Origin: Natrinema versiforme
GTDB lineage: Archaea; Halobacteriota; Halobacteria; Halobacteriales; Natrialbaceae
Reading direction: 5' to 3'
Assembly (NCBI RefSeq): GCF_005576615.1
Contig: NZ_CP040332.1
Coordinates: 310,001 to 374,000, forward strand
DNA length: 64,000 nt
The translations under genes and the position numbers were made by a program. Of this stretch, positions 1 through 8,855 are shown piece by piece. The stretch's first letter is position 1. Every line of letters begins with the position of its first letter. The notes below the pieces were generated by a model. That model saw only the letters and a list, made by a program, of their open reading frames with translations. It ran no database searches and had not been told where the DNA came from.

Positions 1-1167
1 CGCCAGCACGACCACGACCGGCGTGTAGTACCCCGAGAACCGGTCGACGAACTGCTCGGTCTCGGTCTTCTTCGCCTGTGCGCCCTGCACCATCTCAATG
101 ATCCGCGAGAGCGTCGAGTCGCCCGCCGTCGACGTGACCTCCACCTCGAGGTAGCCCTCCTCGTTGATCGCGCCGGCGTACACCTCATCGCCGGCGGTCT
201 TGTCAACAGGGACGCTCTCGCCCGTAATCGGCGACTGGTCGACCGCGCTTTCGCCCTCGATGACAGTCCCGTCGAGCGGAATCTTATCGCCGGGCCGGAC
301 GACCACGACTTCGCCGACTTCCACCTCGTCGGCGGGCACCGTCACTTCCTCGCCGTCGCGGCTCGCGGGTCGCTCACGCTCCCCGCTCGCTCGTTCGGCG
401 GCCTCGCTCCCGCCGGTCGCTGCGGCCTCCCGCTTGACGGTGGCTTCGTCGGGCGACAGCTCCATCAGTTCGCGCAGGGAATTCCGTGCTCTGTCCATCG
501 CGTAGTCCTCGAGCAGTTCGGCGATGCTGAAGAGGACGGCCAGCGTCGCCGCCTCGACGAAGTAGCCGATGCCGGTCGCGGCGATGATCGCCGTCCCCAT
601 CAGCAGGTCGATGTCGAGACTCCGGTTCTTCGCGGAGTAGTAGCCGCTACGGACGACGGGGACGCCGCTGGCGGCGACAGCACCGAGAAACAGGACGTCC
701 GCCACGTGAAGTGGATAGTCGAGGACGCTCGCCACCGCGGCGTTCTGGGCAGTGAGGAGAAACTCGAAGAGGAGTCCGAGGGTAACGAACGCCGCACCGA
801 TCCACGTCTTCTTCGCACGAGGACTCGTCCAAACCGTCGACGGCGGCGCGATGTCGACGCCGTCGGCTGCCGCGGTTCGCTCGTCGTTGCCGTCGGCGTC
901 CGAGCCCCCGACGACCTCGTAGCCGGCGGCCTCGATCGCCTCGACCACGTCGGCTTCGCTGGTGTGGTCGGGATCGTATGTGACGTTTGCTGTGCCGGTG
1001 GTCGGCTGCAGCGTGGCGTCGACGACGCCGTCGACGCGCTGGAGGCTCTTGTCGACCTTCTGGGCGCAAGAGGGACAGTCCATCTCGGGGACCACGAGGC
1101 GTGCAGTCAGCTCCTGTTGCCGACCGCCCCCGCTCACCCGCTCGGCCGCGTTTGATTCGTCGGTCAT
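1..1167 (-). CDS. Heavy-metal translocating P1B-type ATPase, N-terminal part
   Basis: ATP-driven metal exporter of the cytoplasmic membrane. Reading leftward from the ATG at 1167, the protein has an N-terminal HMA metal-binding domain with MDCPSCAQ near residue 30. A serine/alanine-rich linker follows, then hydrophobic segments and the actuator domain with the TGES motif (DQSPITGESVPV). The window ends before the CPx metal motif and the phosphorylated DKTG aspartate, so about half of a usual 750-850-residue protein is visible. The acidic MDCPSCA form and the ELLEDYAMDRARNSL helix resemble CadA/ZntA (Zn/Cd/Pb) pumps more than CopA, but the deciding CPx segment is not in view. The start follows a TATA-like stretch (about 1187-1199), consistent with a leaderless transcript. 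The neighbouring HTH_10 gene is its likely regulator. Confidence 0.93.
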   Translation of the reverse strand, partial: MTDESNAAERVSGGGRQQELTARLVVPEMDCPSCAQKVDKSLQRVDGVVDATLQPTTGTANVTYDPDHTSEADVVEAIEAAGYEVVGGSDADGNDERTAAADGVDIAPPSTVWTSPRAKKTWIGAAFVTLGLLFEFLLTAQNAAVASVLDYPLHVADVLFLGAVAASGVPVVRSGYYSAKNRSLDIDLLMGTAIIAATGIGYFVEAATLAVLFSIAELLEDYAMDRARNSLRELMELSPDEATVKREAAATGGSEAAERASGERERPASRDGEEVTVPADEVEVGEVVVVRPGDKIPLDGTVIEGESAVDQSPITGESVPVDKTAGDEVYAGAINEEGYLEVEVTSTAGDSTLSRIIEMVQGAQAKKTETEQFVDRFSGYYTPVVVVLA

Positions 1168-1204
1168 CACCTCGAGGTAGGGGCGTTATTTCGATAAGCC
1201 TTTG

Positions 1205-1218
1205 TTGGAATATTCCAA
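1205..1218. promoter_or_regulatory. Perfect 14-bp palindrome upstream of the metal ATPase
   Basis: TTGGAATATTCCAA is a perfect palindrome. It sits about 40 bases upstream of the ATPase start codon and just upstream of the TATA-like region, between the two genes. That is the usual place for an archaeal activator site. The adjacent HTH_10 protein is the obvious candidate to bind it (inference). Confidence 0.6.
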
Positions 1219-1231
1219 ATTCCCTGCCCCG

Positions 1232-1987
1232 TTAGAGCGGTGGCGACGCCCCACCTGTCAGTTGCTCGCCAGCGACGTACCGCTTGGCCAAGTGTTCCTC
1301 GGCCCGACGGAGCCGGTATGTGAGCGTCGACCGCGGCACGTCGAGGTGGTCGGCAAGGTCGCCGACGTCGACCTCGCGCGGCGACTGGTAGTACCCGTGT
1401 TCGACGGCGGCCCGGAGGGCAGCCTCCTGATCGGGGGACAGTCCACTCGAGTCGGCTGTCGTCTCTCTGGTTGGCGCCGACGTATCTGCCGTCCGGAGCA
1501 TCTCCGTTTGAGCGCAGTCGCCGACCGCCGCCTCGAGGTCGTCGAAGAATGCGGCCACGTCGCCCTCGCCGGAGTGGATGATGCGCCACGTGTAGTGGCG
1601 CCCCTCGTGACGGGTCTCGAACAGCACGCCGTCGCCGAGGTGGTCGCGGGCGATGTGGGGGACGGACGCGCAGTCGGGGGTGCGCTCCCAGTCAGAGTAG
1701 AGAACGAGCGTGTCGTCGGTGTGATCAAGGACTTGGGTTTCCTGGGTGGCGCCGCAGTCCTCAGTAGCAAGACAGTCAGCGTAGTAGTCGCTAGTGAGGA
1801 AGGCGTCCCCGATATCGTCGAGGGCATCGGGGGGTCCGGTGACGTGGTCGACTCGCCAGAGACGCTCAGCGGTGGCATGCAGTGACAGCGAGCGGATCCG
1901 GGCGTCGGGGTGATCGGCGAGGGTGTCCGCCACCCTGTTACACCCGGGTTCGTATTCGAGGGCGAAGACGAGTTCGCGCATACCCAT
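1232..1987 (-). CDS. HTH_10 (bacterio-opsin activator-like) transcriptional regulator
   Basis: Predicted DNA-binding regulator of 251 residues. The C-terminal ~55 residues form the bacterio-opsin-activator HTH_10 domain (SPREVDVGDLADHLDVPRST, then a LTYRLRRAEEHL helix). The N-terminal ~190 residues form the mixed alpha/beta sensor part seen in this haloarchaeal family. It contains several cysteines (CNRV, DCLATEDC, PDCA, GDCAQ), which could serve metal sensing. A second Met two codons in is an equally good start. It lies directly upstream of the heavy-metal ATPase on the same strand, 64 bases away with a palindrome in the gap. Control of the ATPase is therefore likely, but inferred. Confidence 0.85.
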   Translation of the reverse strand: MGMRELVFALEYEPGCNRVADTLADHPDARIRSLSLHATAERLWRVDHVTGPPDALDDIGDAFLTSDYYADCLATEDCGATQETQVLDHTDDTLVLYSDWERTPDCASVPHIARDHLGDGVLFETRHEGRHYTWRIIHSGEGDVAAFFDDLEAAVGDCAQTEMLRTADTSAPTRETTADSSGLSPDQEAALRAAVEHGYYQSPREVDVGDLADHLDVPRSTLTYRLRRAEEHLAKRYVAGEQLTGGASPPL

Positions 1988-2169
1988 GCTAGGGAGTGGC
2001 TGAATATAACACGTGGGTCGGTGCTGCCGGCGCTGTGTCGTTACGCGTGAAACGTGAGAACAGTTCGTGCAACAACGAGAAGGGAGAGTCCTCGAGGTTC
2101 GAAAGGGGCACCGTCGGACGAGGACAGCAGGCGGAATCTAGAGGGTTGTCGATCGACGCTATCGTCGGG

Positions 2170-5100
2170 TCAGTCCTCCGTTCTTCGGTCCTCCGGCCGG
2201 CCGCCATCACTGGCCGTCGTGGCGGTCGAACCGGCACTCGCTGCGTCGAAGGAGACGTCCGGCCCGAGATACTTCGTCCAGACGACGAGCAGACTCGGGA
2301 GGACGAGTACGCTGGCGAGGAACGCGTAGACGATCGTCAGCCCGGTGATGATCCCGAACTGCTGGAGCGGCGGGAGGATGGCGAAGACGAGAACGCCGAA
2401 GCCGCCGACGGTCGTGGCGGCACTGCCAAGCAGTGCGCCGCCGGTTCCCGTGGTCGTTCGGGACATCGCTTCCCAGACCGATCCCGTCCGTTCCAGCTCC
2501 AGACTGTACCGTTCGCTCATGTGGATGCTGTAGGCGACGCCGAGTCCGACGGTGAGGCTCGTGATCATCCCCGTCATGACGTTGAACGGAATCTCGAGCA
2601 GATACATCGTCCCGAGAATCCACGAGACGCTGAACACGACCGGGAGCAGCGTCACCGCGCCGAGGGTCGCGCTCCCCTTCGTGATCCGGTAGGCGACCAT
2701 CAGGAAGGCGAAGACGGCCACGAGGGTAATCAGCAGGCTCTCGATGACCGTATCCATCAGCTGGCCTTGCACGATATCGAACGTGATCGTCTGTCCGGTC
2801 GCGGTGGCCTCGAGGCCGTTCCCGTCGATCCCGTCCGCGATGGCTCGCATCTCGCTCGTGACATCGCTCATGGACGCAGTGCCGCTCGTCGAGACGACCA
2901 TTCGAACGGCCTCGTAGTCGCCACCGGTGGACGAGTCGTCCACCGTGGATCCGTCGGAGCCCTCACCGCCGTCGACCCGATGGATGACGCTCCGCGCTTC
3001 GTCGGGGGCAGTGGCGAACAGGTCGTCGTACACCTGCTCGACGTTCCGATCGGGCACTCTGTCGCCGTCGGTATCGGCCGCGGTGAACGTCGCGTTGAAC
3101 GACTCGTTCTCGGCGGCGACCTGTCGCATCGTCCCGAGGGGGCTCTGGATGTCGGCCTCGCCGCTCGAGAGAGTGATCGCGACGTCGCTCTCGGCGGCCT
3201 CGCGTTCGGCCTCGGAGAGTCGCTGTAACGTCTCGGGATCAGTTACGTTCCCCGCGACGAGGATCTGGGCTTGGGAGTCCTCTCGGGCGAAGTTCTGGTT
3301 GACGAACTCGAGGTTCTCCTTCATCGAGTAGTCGCCCGGCTCCATCGGGCCGGGGAGGTTGCTCGTCCACTCCGGCGGATCCTCTGCGATGAAGTCCTCC
3401 TGGTTGAAGCTGGTGTCGACCTGTGTCGCGCCGTACGCACCGCCCGCGCTCACGAGAACTGCGACGAGGATGATGGCGAGTGGCATCCGTCGAGCCGCCG
3501 TCGAGCCGATAGACAGGAGTTGGCTGAATCGGCCGCCACCCGTCCCGAACGCGCGCTTTTTCCGATCGATGCCGCGAGACTCGAGGAGTTCATCGAGTTC
3601 GACTTTGAGCGCCGGGATCAGGACGCCGAAGACGAGCAGGGCGGCCGCAATACCGACCGCACTCACGATGCCGAACTCCTGTATCGGCGGGATCGGACTC
3701 GTGAGATTCGAGAGGAAGCCGATGGCCGTCGTTGCGGTCACCAGCACGAGCGCCACGCCGACGCCGGCCAGGGCCACCCGCATCGATCCGCGAGTGTCGT
3801 CTGCACCGTACGCACCGCCCGCTTGGCGCTGTTCGCGGTGGCGCATGAAGATGTGGATCGCGTAGTCGATCGAGAGCCCGATCAGCAGGACGGGCACCGC
3901 GATGAACATCTGGTTGAAGTCGATACCCGCCCAGCCCATGAACCCGAACGTCCAGAGGAGGACTGCGCCGATACCGACGAGGCCGAGGAAGATATCGAGC
4001 AGATCGCGGTACGCGACCAGCAGCGCGACGACGACGAACAACAACGCGAGCGGGCCGACGATCGCGATGCTGTCGCCCATCGAATTCTCGATCTCTTCGC
4101 CCATGATCCCGCCGCCGAAGACGATGGCCGCCGATCCGTCTCCCTCGACGTCCTCGTTCGCGATGGACTGCATGGCCAGTTGCGCGTCGACGACTGCGTC
4201 GGATACCGTTCCCCCTTGGCCGCCACCACCGTCGGTCTGATGAGTGACCAGCAGCATCGTCGCGTTCGCGCTCGTCGACCCCGGATCGTAGCTCGTCGGC
4301 ATGAACGACAGTCCGCTCATCTCGCCGGACGAGTTCTCACTCAGTACGCTACTGCGTGCCCGTTCGTACTCCGTCGCGTTCATCGACTCGAGCGCGTCGA
4401 TCTGTTCCTGCAGCGTGGCTGTCGAGGCGTTCTCTAGGCCAGCCCGTTGCGCTTCCAGTTGCGCGCCGAGTTCCGCTAGCCGCTCGGCCTGTGACTCGAG
4501 GTCCGTACTGCGCTGGTCGAGGGCCTCGTACTCGTCGGCGAGAACGCCTTGAGTGCCGCGCTGATAGGCCGCTTCGATCCCTGACTCGTTTTCGGCGTTT
4601 CTAAGCAGTCGCGTCGATTCGTTGAACGTCGCATACTGTGTCTCGCCGAGGTCGACTGACGAGTTCTCGTCGACTGCCTCGAACTGCACACGTGGCGATG
4701 CCGACGGGTCCTCCTGAAGCGTCTCGAGCGCCGCACGGAGTTCCTGCTGGGTGGCGTTCAGTTCCGCACTCCGCCGTTCCACCGCAGTGCGTTCGTCCTG
4801 TACAGTCGCGTTCAACTCCTCGAACTCCGCTGCCGTCGCCTCCAGTTCCCGCTGCTGTTCGCCGGTGAGAGAGGAGATCGCGACGAGATTCGCCACGCCG
4901 ACCGTCGGCTGTTCGTCGACGAGTGTCCGCTCGATCGTCCCGTTCTCGCGGAACGACTGTTGCAATCGGAGGTTCTCGACCATCGACTCCTGGGTGAGCA
5001 CGTTCTCACCCCTGAGTATCACTTGTGCTGCCGACGTGTTCTCTTGGCCGGTCGAGAAGTTCCCCTCGATGTACTCCAGTTTCTGCGCTTCCTCGCTGTC

Positions 5101-5241
5101 GCTCTGGAACGCATCGAGATTTGAGGACTGGTCGACCATCCCAGCGCCCGCGCCAACGACGAGCGTGAGAACGAGCATGACGGCGATCACGGGCCGACTG
5201 TAGTCCGTGATCGTCTCGGAAACCGTGTCGAGCCAGCTCAT
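2170..5241 (-). CDS. RND/MMPL-superfamily exporter
   Basis: Large membrane transporter of 1023 residues with two homologous halves. Each half has one N-terminal transmembrane helix, a long outer domain and a block of about five transmembrane helices. Examples are residues ~395-520 with LIGLSIDYAIHIFMRHREQ and ~830-985 with VGLGVAYSIHMSERYSLELE. The first outer domain has a coiled-coil stretch (~130-300) rich in E/Q/R/L; the second carries a DTDGDRVPDRN loop. The architecture fits the archaeal MMPL/HpnN-like RND group, which moves hydrophobic or amphipathic substrates using ion gradients. The substrate is unknown. It is divergent from a TetR repressor with two operator-like palindromes between them, so inducible export of a lipophilic compound is plausible. 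Confidence 0.9.
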   Translation of the reverse strand: MSWLDTVSETITDYSRPVIAVMLVLTLVVGAGAGMVDQSSNLDAFQSDSEEAQKLEYIEGNFSTGQENTSAAQVILRGENVLTQESMVENLRLQQSFRENGTIERTLVDEQPTVGVANLVAISSLTGEQQRELEATAAEFEELNATVQDERTAVERRSAELNATQQELRAALETLQEDPSASPRVQFEAVDENSSVDLGETQYATFNESTRLLRNAENESGIEAAYQRGTQGVLADEYEALDQRSTDLESQAERLAELGAQLEAQRAGLENASTATLQEQIDALESMNATEYERARSSVLSENSSGEMSGLSFMPTSYDPGSTSANATMLLVTHQTDGGGGQGGTVSDAVVDAQLAMQSIANEDVEGDGSAAIVFGGGIMGEEIENSMGDSIAIVGPLALLFVVVALLVAYRDLLDIFLGLVGIGAVLLWTFGFMGWAGIDFNQMFIAVPVLLIGLSIDYAIHIFMRHREQRQAGGAYGADDTRGSMRVALAGVGVALVLVTATTAIGFLSNLTSPIPPIQEFGIVSAVGIAAALLVFGVLIPALKVELDELLESRGIDRKKRAFGTGGGRFSQLLSIGSTAARRMPLAIILVAVLVSAGGAYGATQVDTSFNQEDFIAEDPPEWTSNLPGPMEPGDYSMKENLEFVNQNFAREDSQAQILVAGNVTDPETLQRLSEAEREAAESDVAITLSSGEADIQSPLGTMRQVAAENESFNATFTAADTDGDRVPDRNVEQVYDDLFATAPDEARSVIHRVDGGEGSDGSTVDDSSTGGDYEAVRMVVSTSGTASMSDVTSEMRAIADGIDGNGLEATATGQTITFDIVQGQLMDTVIESLLITLVAVFAFLMVAYRITKGSATLGAVTLLPVVFSVSWILGTMYLLEIPFNVMTGMITSLTVGLGVAYSIHMSERYSLELERTGSVWEAMSRTTTGTGGALLGSAATTVGGFGVLVFAILPPLQQFGIITGLTIVYAFLASVLVLPSLLVVWTKYLGPDVSFDAASAGSTATTASDGGRPEDRRTED

Positions 5242-5370
5242 CTACCGGGCCGACCTCCGTCCCGGATACCGACTCTCTGTCGTCCGTGACGCTATGCTGA
5301 GCGAAGAGTCCCCCTCGTTTTGATCGGCGGGGGCCGTTCCGATCGTCCAACTCGTGTCCGCTACCATGTG

Positions 5371-5390
5371 TTGATTGAATATTCAGTCAA
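5371..5390. promoter_or_regulatory. TetR-type operator 1 (20-bp near-palindrome)
   Basis: TTGATTGAATATTCAGTCAA is a near-perfect dyad (one mismatched pair) beside a TATAACTG-type element read toward the RND gene. It shares its arms with a second site at 5455-5474, so the pair is probably the binding sequence of the divergent TetR protein. Confidence 0.7.
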
Positions 5391-5454
5391 CAGTTATAGG
5401 CCTTTTTCCATCTGCTGTGAATGAAGTCACCTGCTGGTGAACGAAAGACAGTAG

Positions 5455-5474
5455 TAGACTGATCATTCAATCAA
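5455..5474. promoter_or_regulatory. TetR-type operator 2
   Basis: TAGACTGATCATTCAATCAA matches the reverse complement of operator 1 at 17 of 20 positions. It lies directly before a TTTTTATAG TATA-like box that reads toward the TetR gene. The second site suggests that the regulator controls itself as well as the exporter. Confidence 0.65.
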
Positions 5475-5588
5475 TTTTTATAGTTGGTAGTCGTATACGG
5501 TATTCAGTATGGTGGGAACAACGGGATCGAATCGGAATCCACATCGGGGTGTCGTCGAAATACCCGGGGCGAACAGGACACGATCACG

Positions 5589-6200
5589 ATGACACAACTC
5601 CCACCGTTCCTCGAGGATCCGGGCGGAACTCGCGGCGCCATCATGAGCGCGACGTACGTGGCGCTCTGTAAACACGGGTACAGCGATCTCACGATCCAGC
5701 GGATCGGCGACGAGTTCTCGAAGAGCAAGTCGCTGCTGTACCACCACTACGACAGCAAGGACGATCTCCTCCTCGATTTCCTCGAGTTCATGTTGAATCA
5801 GGTCGAGGAACAGATTCCCGTGTATGGGGACGGGGACGTGGACGATCACATCGAGGAAATCGTCGACCAAACGTTCGGCTTCGGCGACACCGCAACCCCA
5901 ACCGAGTTCACGCAAGCGATCGTCGAACTTCGATCGCAGGCGACCCACAACGACGATTACCGGGAGTATTTCACCCGAAGCGACCGGTTCATTCGAAAAC
6001 ACATCGCACATACGATCCGATCGGGGATCGAACAGGGCGAGTTTCAGGAGGTCGACCCCCAGCAAACGGCAGCGCTCTTCCAGAGCGTCTTCCTCGGAAC
6101 GATGGTGTTTCGCGTTACCAACGACGAGGAGAAGGTACTCGAAGACAGCCGTGATGCGTTCGAGCGCTACATTCGGGAGTATCTCCTCGTCGAAGAGTAA
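5589..6200 (+). CDS. TetR/AcrR-family transcriptional regulator
   Basis: Repressor of 203 residues counted from the ATG at 5589 (MTQLPPFLEDPGG). An upstream in-frame ATG at 5484 would add 35 unlikely residues. The N-terminal helix-turn-helix is clear: YSDLTIQRIGDEF, then SKSLLYHHYDSKDDLLLDF, the classic TetR recognition helix followed by the hinge. The rest is an alpha-helical ligand-binding domain. The gene is divergent from the RND exporter across about 350 bp that carry two matching palindromes. It probably represses both genes until a hydrophobic ligand binds. Confidence 0.9.
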   Translation: MTQLPPFLEDPGGTRGAIMSATYVALCKHGYSDLTIQRIGDEFSKSKSLLYHHYDSKDDLLLDFLEFMLNQVEEQIPVYGDGDVDDHIEEIVDQTFGFGDTATPTEFTQAIVELRSQATHNDDYREYFTRSDRFIRKHIAHTIRSGIEQGEFQEVDPQQTAALFQSVFLGTMVFRVTNDEEKVLEDSRDAFERYIREYLLVEE

Positions 6201-6863
6201 GACGCGGATCGGTGACCGACTATACTGCGCAAGTCGAGTCACTTCGACGTGTTCGAACGGCGACACGTCGATCACGATCATCGCGAAATCGAACGTGTCG
6301 CGAACAGGGAGGAACTAGTACAGCAGGAATCCATCTGTGAGTAGCCATCCACGAAACTGCGCCTGCTGACTGGATCTTCGACAGGTTCACAGTAGTGACG
6401 AGGTCGTCTCGAGCCCACTGTGAAGTCTCGCTTACCGTCCCGTCAGCCGGCACTTGCCCCGTTCGACGTTCTCGACGAATGTGTGGTCGTCCAGTTCGAT
6501 CAGACGGTTCACTCCTTCCGGCTGAATCCAGTGTTGAAGGCGATGACCGACGACGTCAGTATGAGGTCTCTGCCCTAAAGCGCGGAGAATGTCGTCGCCC
6601 ACCGGTGTCATTCACCATCTGATCGGCGTCTCACCGGGACCTGTTCGCATGAATTCGTCGTCTATGTACTGTGGAGCTGCGAACGGACGATCGTTCTCCG
6701 TGCGAACCGTCCGGATCTAGTTTAGTGAATACAGTGAGCGTTCGTTTCAGAGAGCGGAACTCGTACTCGAGATCACCAAAGCAGCAAGGATGATACTTTG
6801 GAGTATCATACTTTAGAGTACGATTATCAAAAGTACTATTGATCCACCGATAGTACAGCATCT
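6201..6863. other. Intergenic stretch without a convincing gene
   Basis: About 660 bases between the TetR and ATPase genes. Reading frames are short and lack haloarchaeal codon bias or recognisable motifs. A short plus-strand frame ending near 6578 (with VLDECVVVQFDQTVHSFRLNP) reads protein-like and may be a decayed remnant. The right end holds the promoter repeats described separately. Confidence 0.4.
6793..6821. promoter_or_regulatory. Two 14-bp direct repeats in the promoter of the DUF234 ATPase
   Basis: ATACTTTGGAGTAT (6793-6806) and ATACTTTAGAGTAC (6808-6821) are direct repeats with a 15-bp period. Each is itself an imperfect dyad (ATACT...AGTAT). A further AAGTACT half site follows at 6831-6837. 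They lie 43-71 bases before the start codon, where a regulator, possibly the gene's own product, could bind. Confidence 0.55.
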
Positions 6864-8255
6864 ATGCCGGATTTCGTGAATCGAACGGAAGAACTCTCAC
6901 GCCTCCACGAACTCTACGATTCGGCGAACGCCGAACTCGCAGTGATTTTCGGTCGCCGTCGCCTCGGGAAAACGGCGCTCGTCAAGGAATCGCTCGAGGG
7001 CGACGACGACGCCATCATCTATCAGGCGAAGCAGAAAACGAGCGCCCTCCAACTCCGACAGTTCATCGACGCAGCCGCGGAATCGTACCCCGGAGTGACG
7101 CGCATTCGGGAAGACTGGGAGGAAATTCTCGGATATCTCGCCGAACAGGACGCCATCATCGTCCTCGACGAGTTCCCCTACCTCGTCGAACAGGACGGCA
7201 GCCTTCCGTCCGTGCTGCAGGCGATGTTCGATCACGACCTCGACGACTCGTCCGCGACGTTCGTACTCGTCGGTTCGTCGATCAGTATGATGGAAGAGGC
7301 AGCCCTACTCGGGAACAGTCCGCTCTACGGGCGATCGTCGCTGAAACTCGATATCAGGCAGCTTCCGTTCGACGCCGCGATGGAGTTTTTCGACGACTCG
7401 TACACTGCGGACAAGCAAGTGCTTACGTGGGGCGTTTTCGGTGGCGTTCCGTACTACCTCGAAGAGGTGTCACCGAACGCGACGCTGGCGGAAAACGTTC
7501 AGTCGACGATCCTCACCCGACACGGGACGCTCCACGACGAGCCGGACTACGTCCTTCGAATGGAACTAACGGAACCGACACGGTACTTTTCGATTCTGGA
7601 GGCGATCGCCGGCGGAAGCACCAGCCGAAACGAGATTGCCGGGACGACAGGAATCGACTACAACCAGCTCTCGAAGTACCTCAACCGTCTCTCCCGACTC
7701 CGCCTCGTCGACCAGCACGTGCCGATCACCGAGCAGAAAGAGCGCAGCAAGCGTAGCCGCTACCGCATCCGCGATCCGTTTTTCCGGTTCTGGTTCCACT
7801 TCGTCTACGGCACCGGCGAACAGTACGACGAGCTTGGCGCGGACGCCTACGAAGCGCTCATCGAACCGGAACTGGCCGACTTCGTGAGCCAGTCGTTCGA
7901 AGAACTCTGTTGTTCGGCACTTCGAACGTTCTATCCGGAGTATACGATCACGGAGACAGGACAGTGGTGGTACGGCGAGCACGAGGTCGACGTCGTCGGC
8001 CTCACGTCCGAGGGGACGCTGATCGCCGGTGAGTGTAAATTCCAGCAATCACCGCTCGGGTACGACGCGCTCTCGAAACTCGAACGGCACGTCGACGAGC
8101 TTCGATGGTCACCCCAAGGCGGGAACGAGCGGGCCGAGACGTACGCGCTCTTCTCGCGGAGCGGATTCAAACCGTCGGTGGAAGAAGCCGCCGCAGAGCG
8201 GGCCGATCTCCGATTGTTCACCGTTACCGACATCGTCGACGCACTCGATGCGTAG
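6864..8255 (+). CDS. Archaeal ATPase (ATPase_2) with C-terminal DUF234 nuclease-like domain
   Basis: Protein of 463 residues from a family common in archaea and of unclear function. The N-terminal P-loop domain has FGRRRLGKTALVKE (Walker A) near residue 30 and IIVLDEFPYL (Walker B) near residue 98. A winged-helix segment follows around residues 240-290 (SRNEIAGTTGIDYNQLSKYLNRL). The C-terminal DUF234 part contains HEVDVVGL...LIAGECKF, the E/D-x(n)-ExK pattern of PD-(D/E)XK nucleases. Such proteins often stand alone in mobile or defence-like contexts. It is a single gene with its own repeat-bearing promoter. Confidence 0.88.
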   Translation: MPDFVNRTEELSRLHELYDSANAELAVIFGRRRLGKTALVKESLEGDDDAIIYQAKQKTSALQLRQFIDAAAESYPGVTRIREDWEEILGYLAEQDAIIVLDEFPYLVEQDGSLPSVLQAMFDHDLDDSSATFVLVGSSISMMEEAALLGNSPLYGRSSLKLDIRQLPFDAAMEFFDDSYTADKQVLTWGVFGGVPYYLEEVSPNATLAENVQSTILTRHGTLHDEPDYVLRMELTEPTRYFSILEAIAGGSTSRNEIAGTTGIDYNQLSKYLNRLSRLRLVDQHVPITEQKERSKRSRYRIRDPFFRFWFHFVYGTGEQYDELGADAYEALIEPELADFVSQSFEELCCSALRTFYPEYTITETGQWWYGEHEVDVVGLTSEGTLIAGECKFQQSPLGYDALSKLERHVDELRWSPQGGNERAETYALFSRSGFKPSVEEAAAERADLRLFTVTDIVDALDA

Positions 8256-8855
8256 AGCGATTTCAGCGGGTCAGCTGCCTTTGACGTCATATATTCCCTG
8301 TAATTGCTGTGTAGGAAGACCGTGATGGCGATTATCGCAAAAACCGGCGAAGCCATCTTTGCAGTCGCTGCGGCGTACCACTATGTGACGGATACGTCGT
8401 CGTGCTGACCGTCTCTGTCCGTTGAACTCGCTGTATGGAACGATTCGTATTGGGGAATCGCTCGAAGAAAGCTCGACGTTTGTCGGGAAGAGTCGAGCGA
8501 TGAAGACACGCTCACAGTGGACTACACCACGGTATCGGCGGGCGACTTCGGCCGGCTAGCCGACATGAACGGCTCTGTTGAAATCCTCTTCTTTATATGG
8601 TTATTTCTGTGAATTTAATTCACACTACACGTGCATATTGACCGCCAACGATTCCGCCAGCTTCGATAGCTGTTCTTCGCGGTGTGCTGAATACAGGGCG
8701 CGTTTCGGTCACGACATTCCCAACTGTTCGACCGCTTCAATCAACTGGACGCGACTACGTCGGATCACGAACCGTTGAACGGCCTGTACGGTCTCGAGTC
8801 GAGCGCTCTACCCACCGAACGCTGCGGGATCGACCGCGGGATTGCGGCGACTCGG
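8256..8855. other. Intergenic stretch, possible insertion-sequence debris
   Basis: About 600 bases with no gene that I trust. A GGCTCTGTTGAAATCCTC stretch near 8573 is followed by AT-rich sequence and resembles the terminal sequence of some haloarchaeal insertion sequences. No transposase reading frame or second terminus is visible, so this is only a suspicion. Confidence 0.3.

Noticed and set aside
1996-3228. 410-residue plus-strand frame opposite the RND exporter
   Set aside because: Antisense shadow of a well-defined transporter, rich in R/E/D with no motifs.
8573-8620. Insertion-sequence terminus
   Set aside because: Only one IS-like end is visible, with no transposase or partner inverted repeat, so it is noted only as a suspicion.
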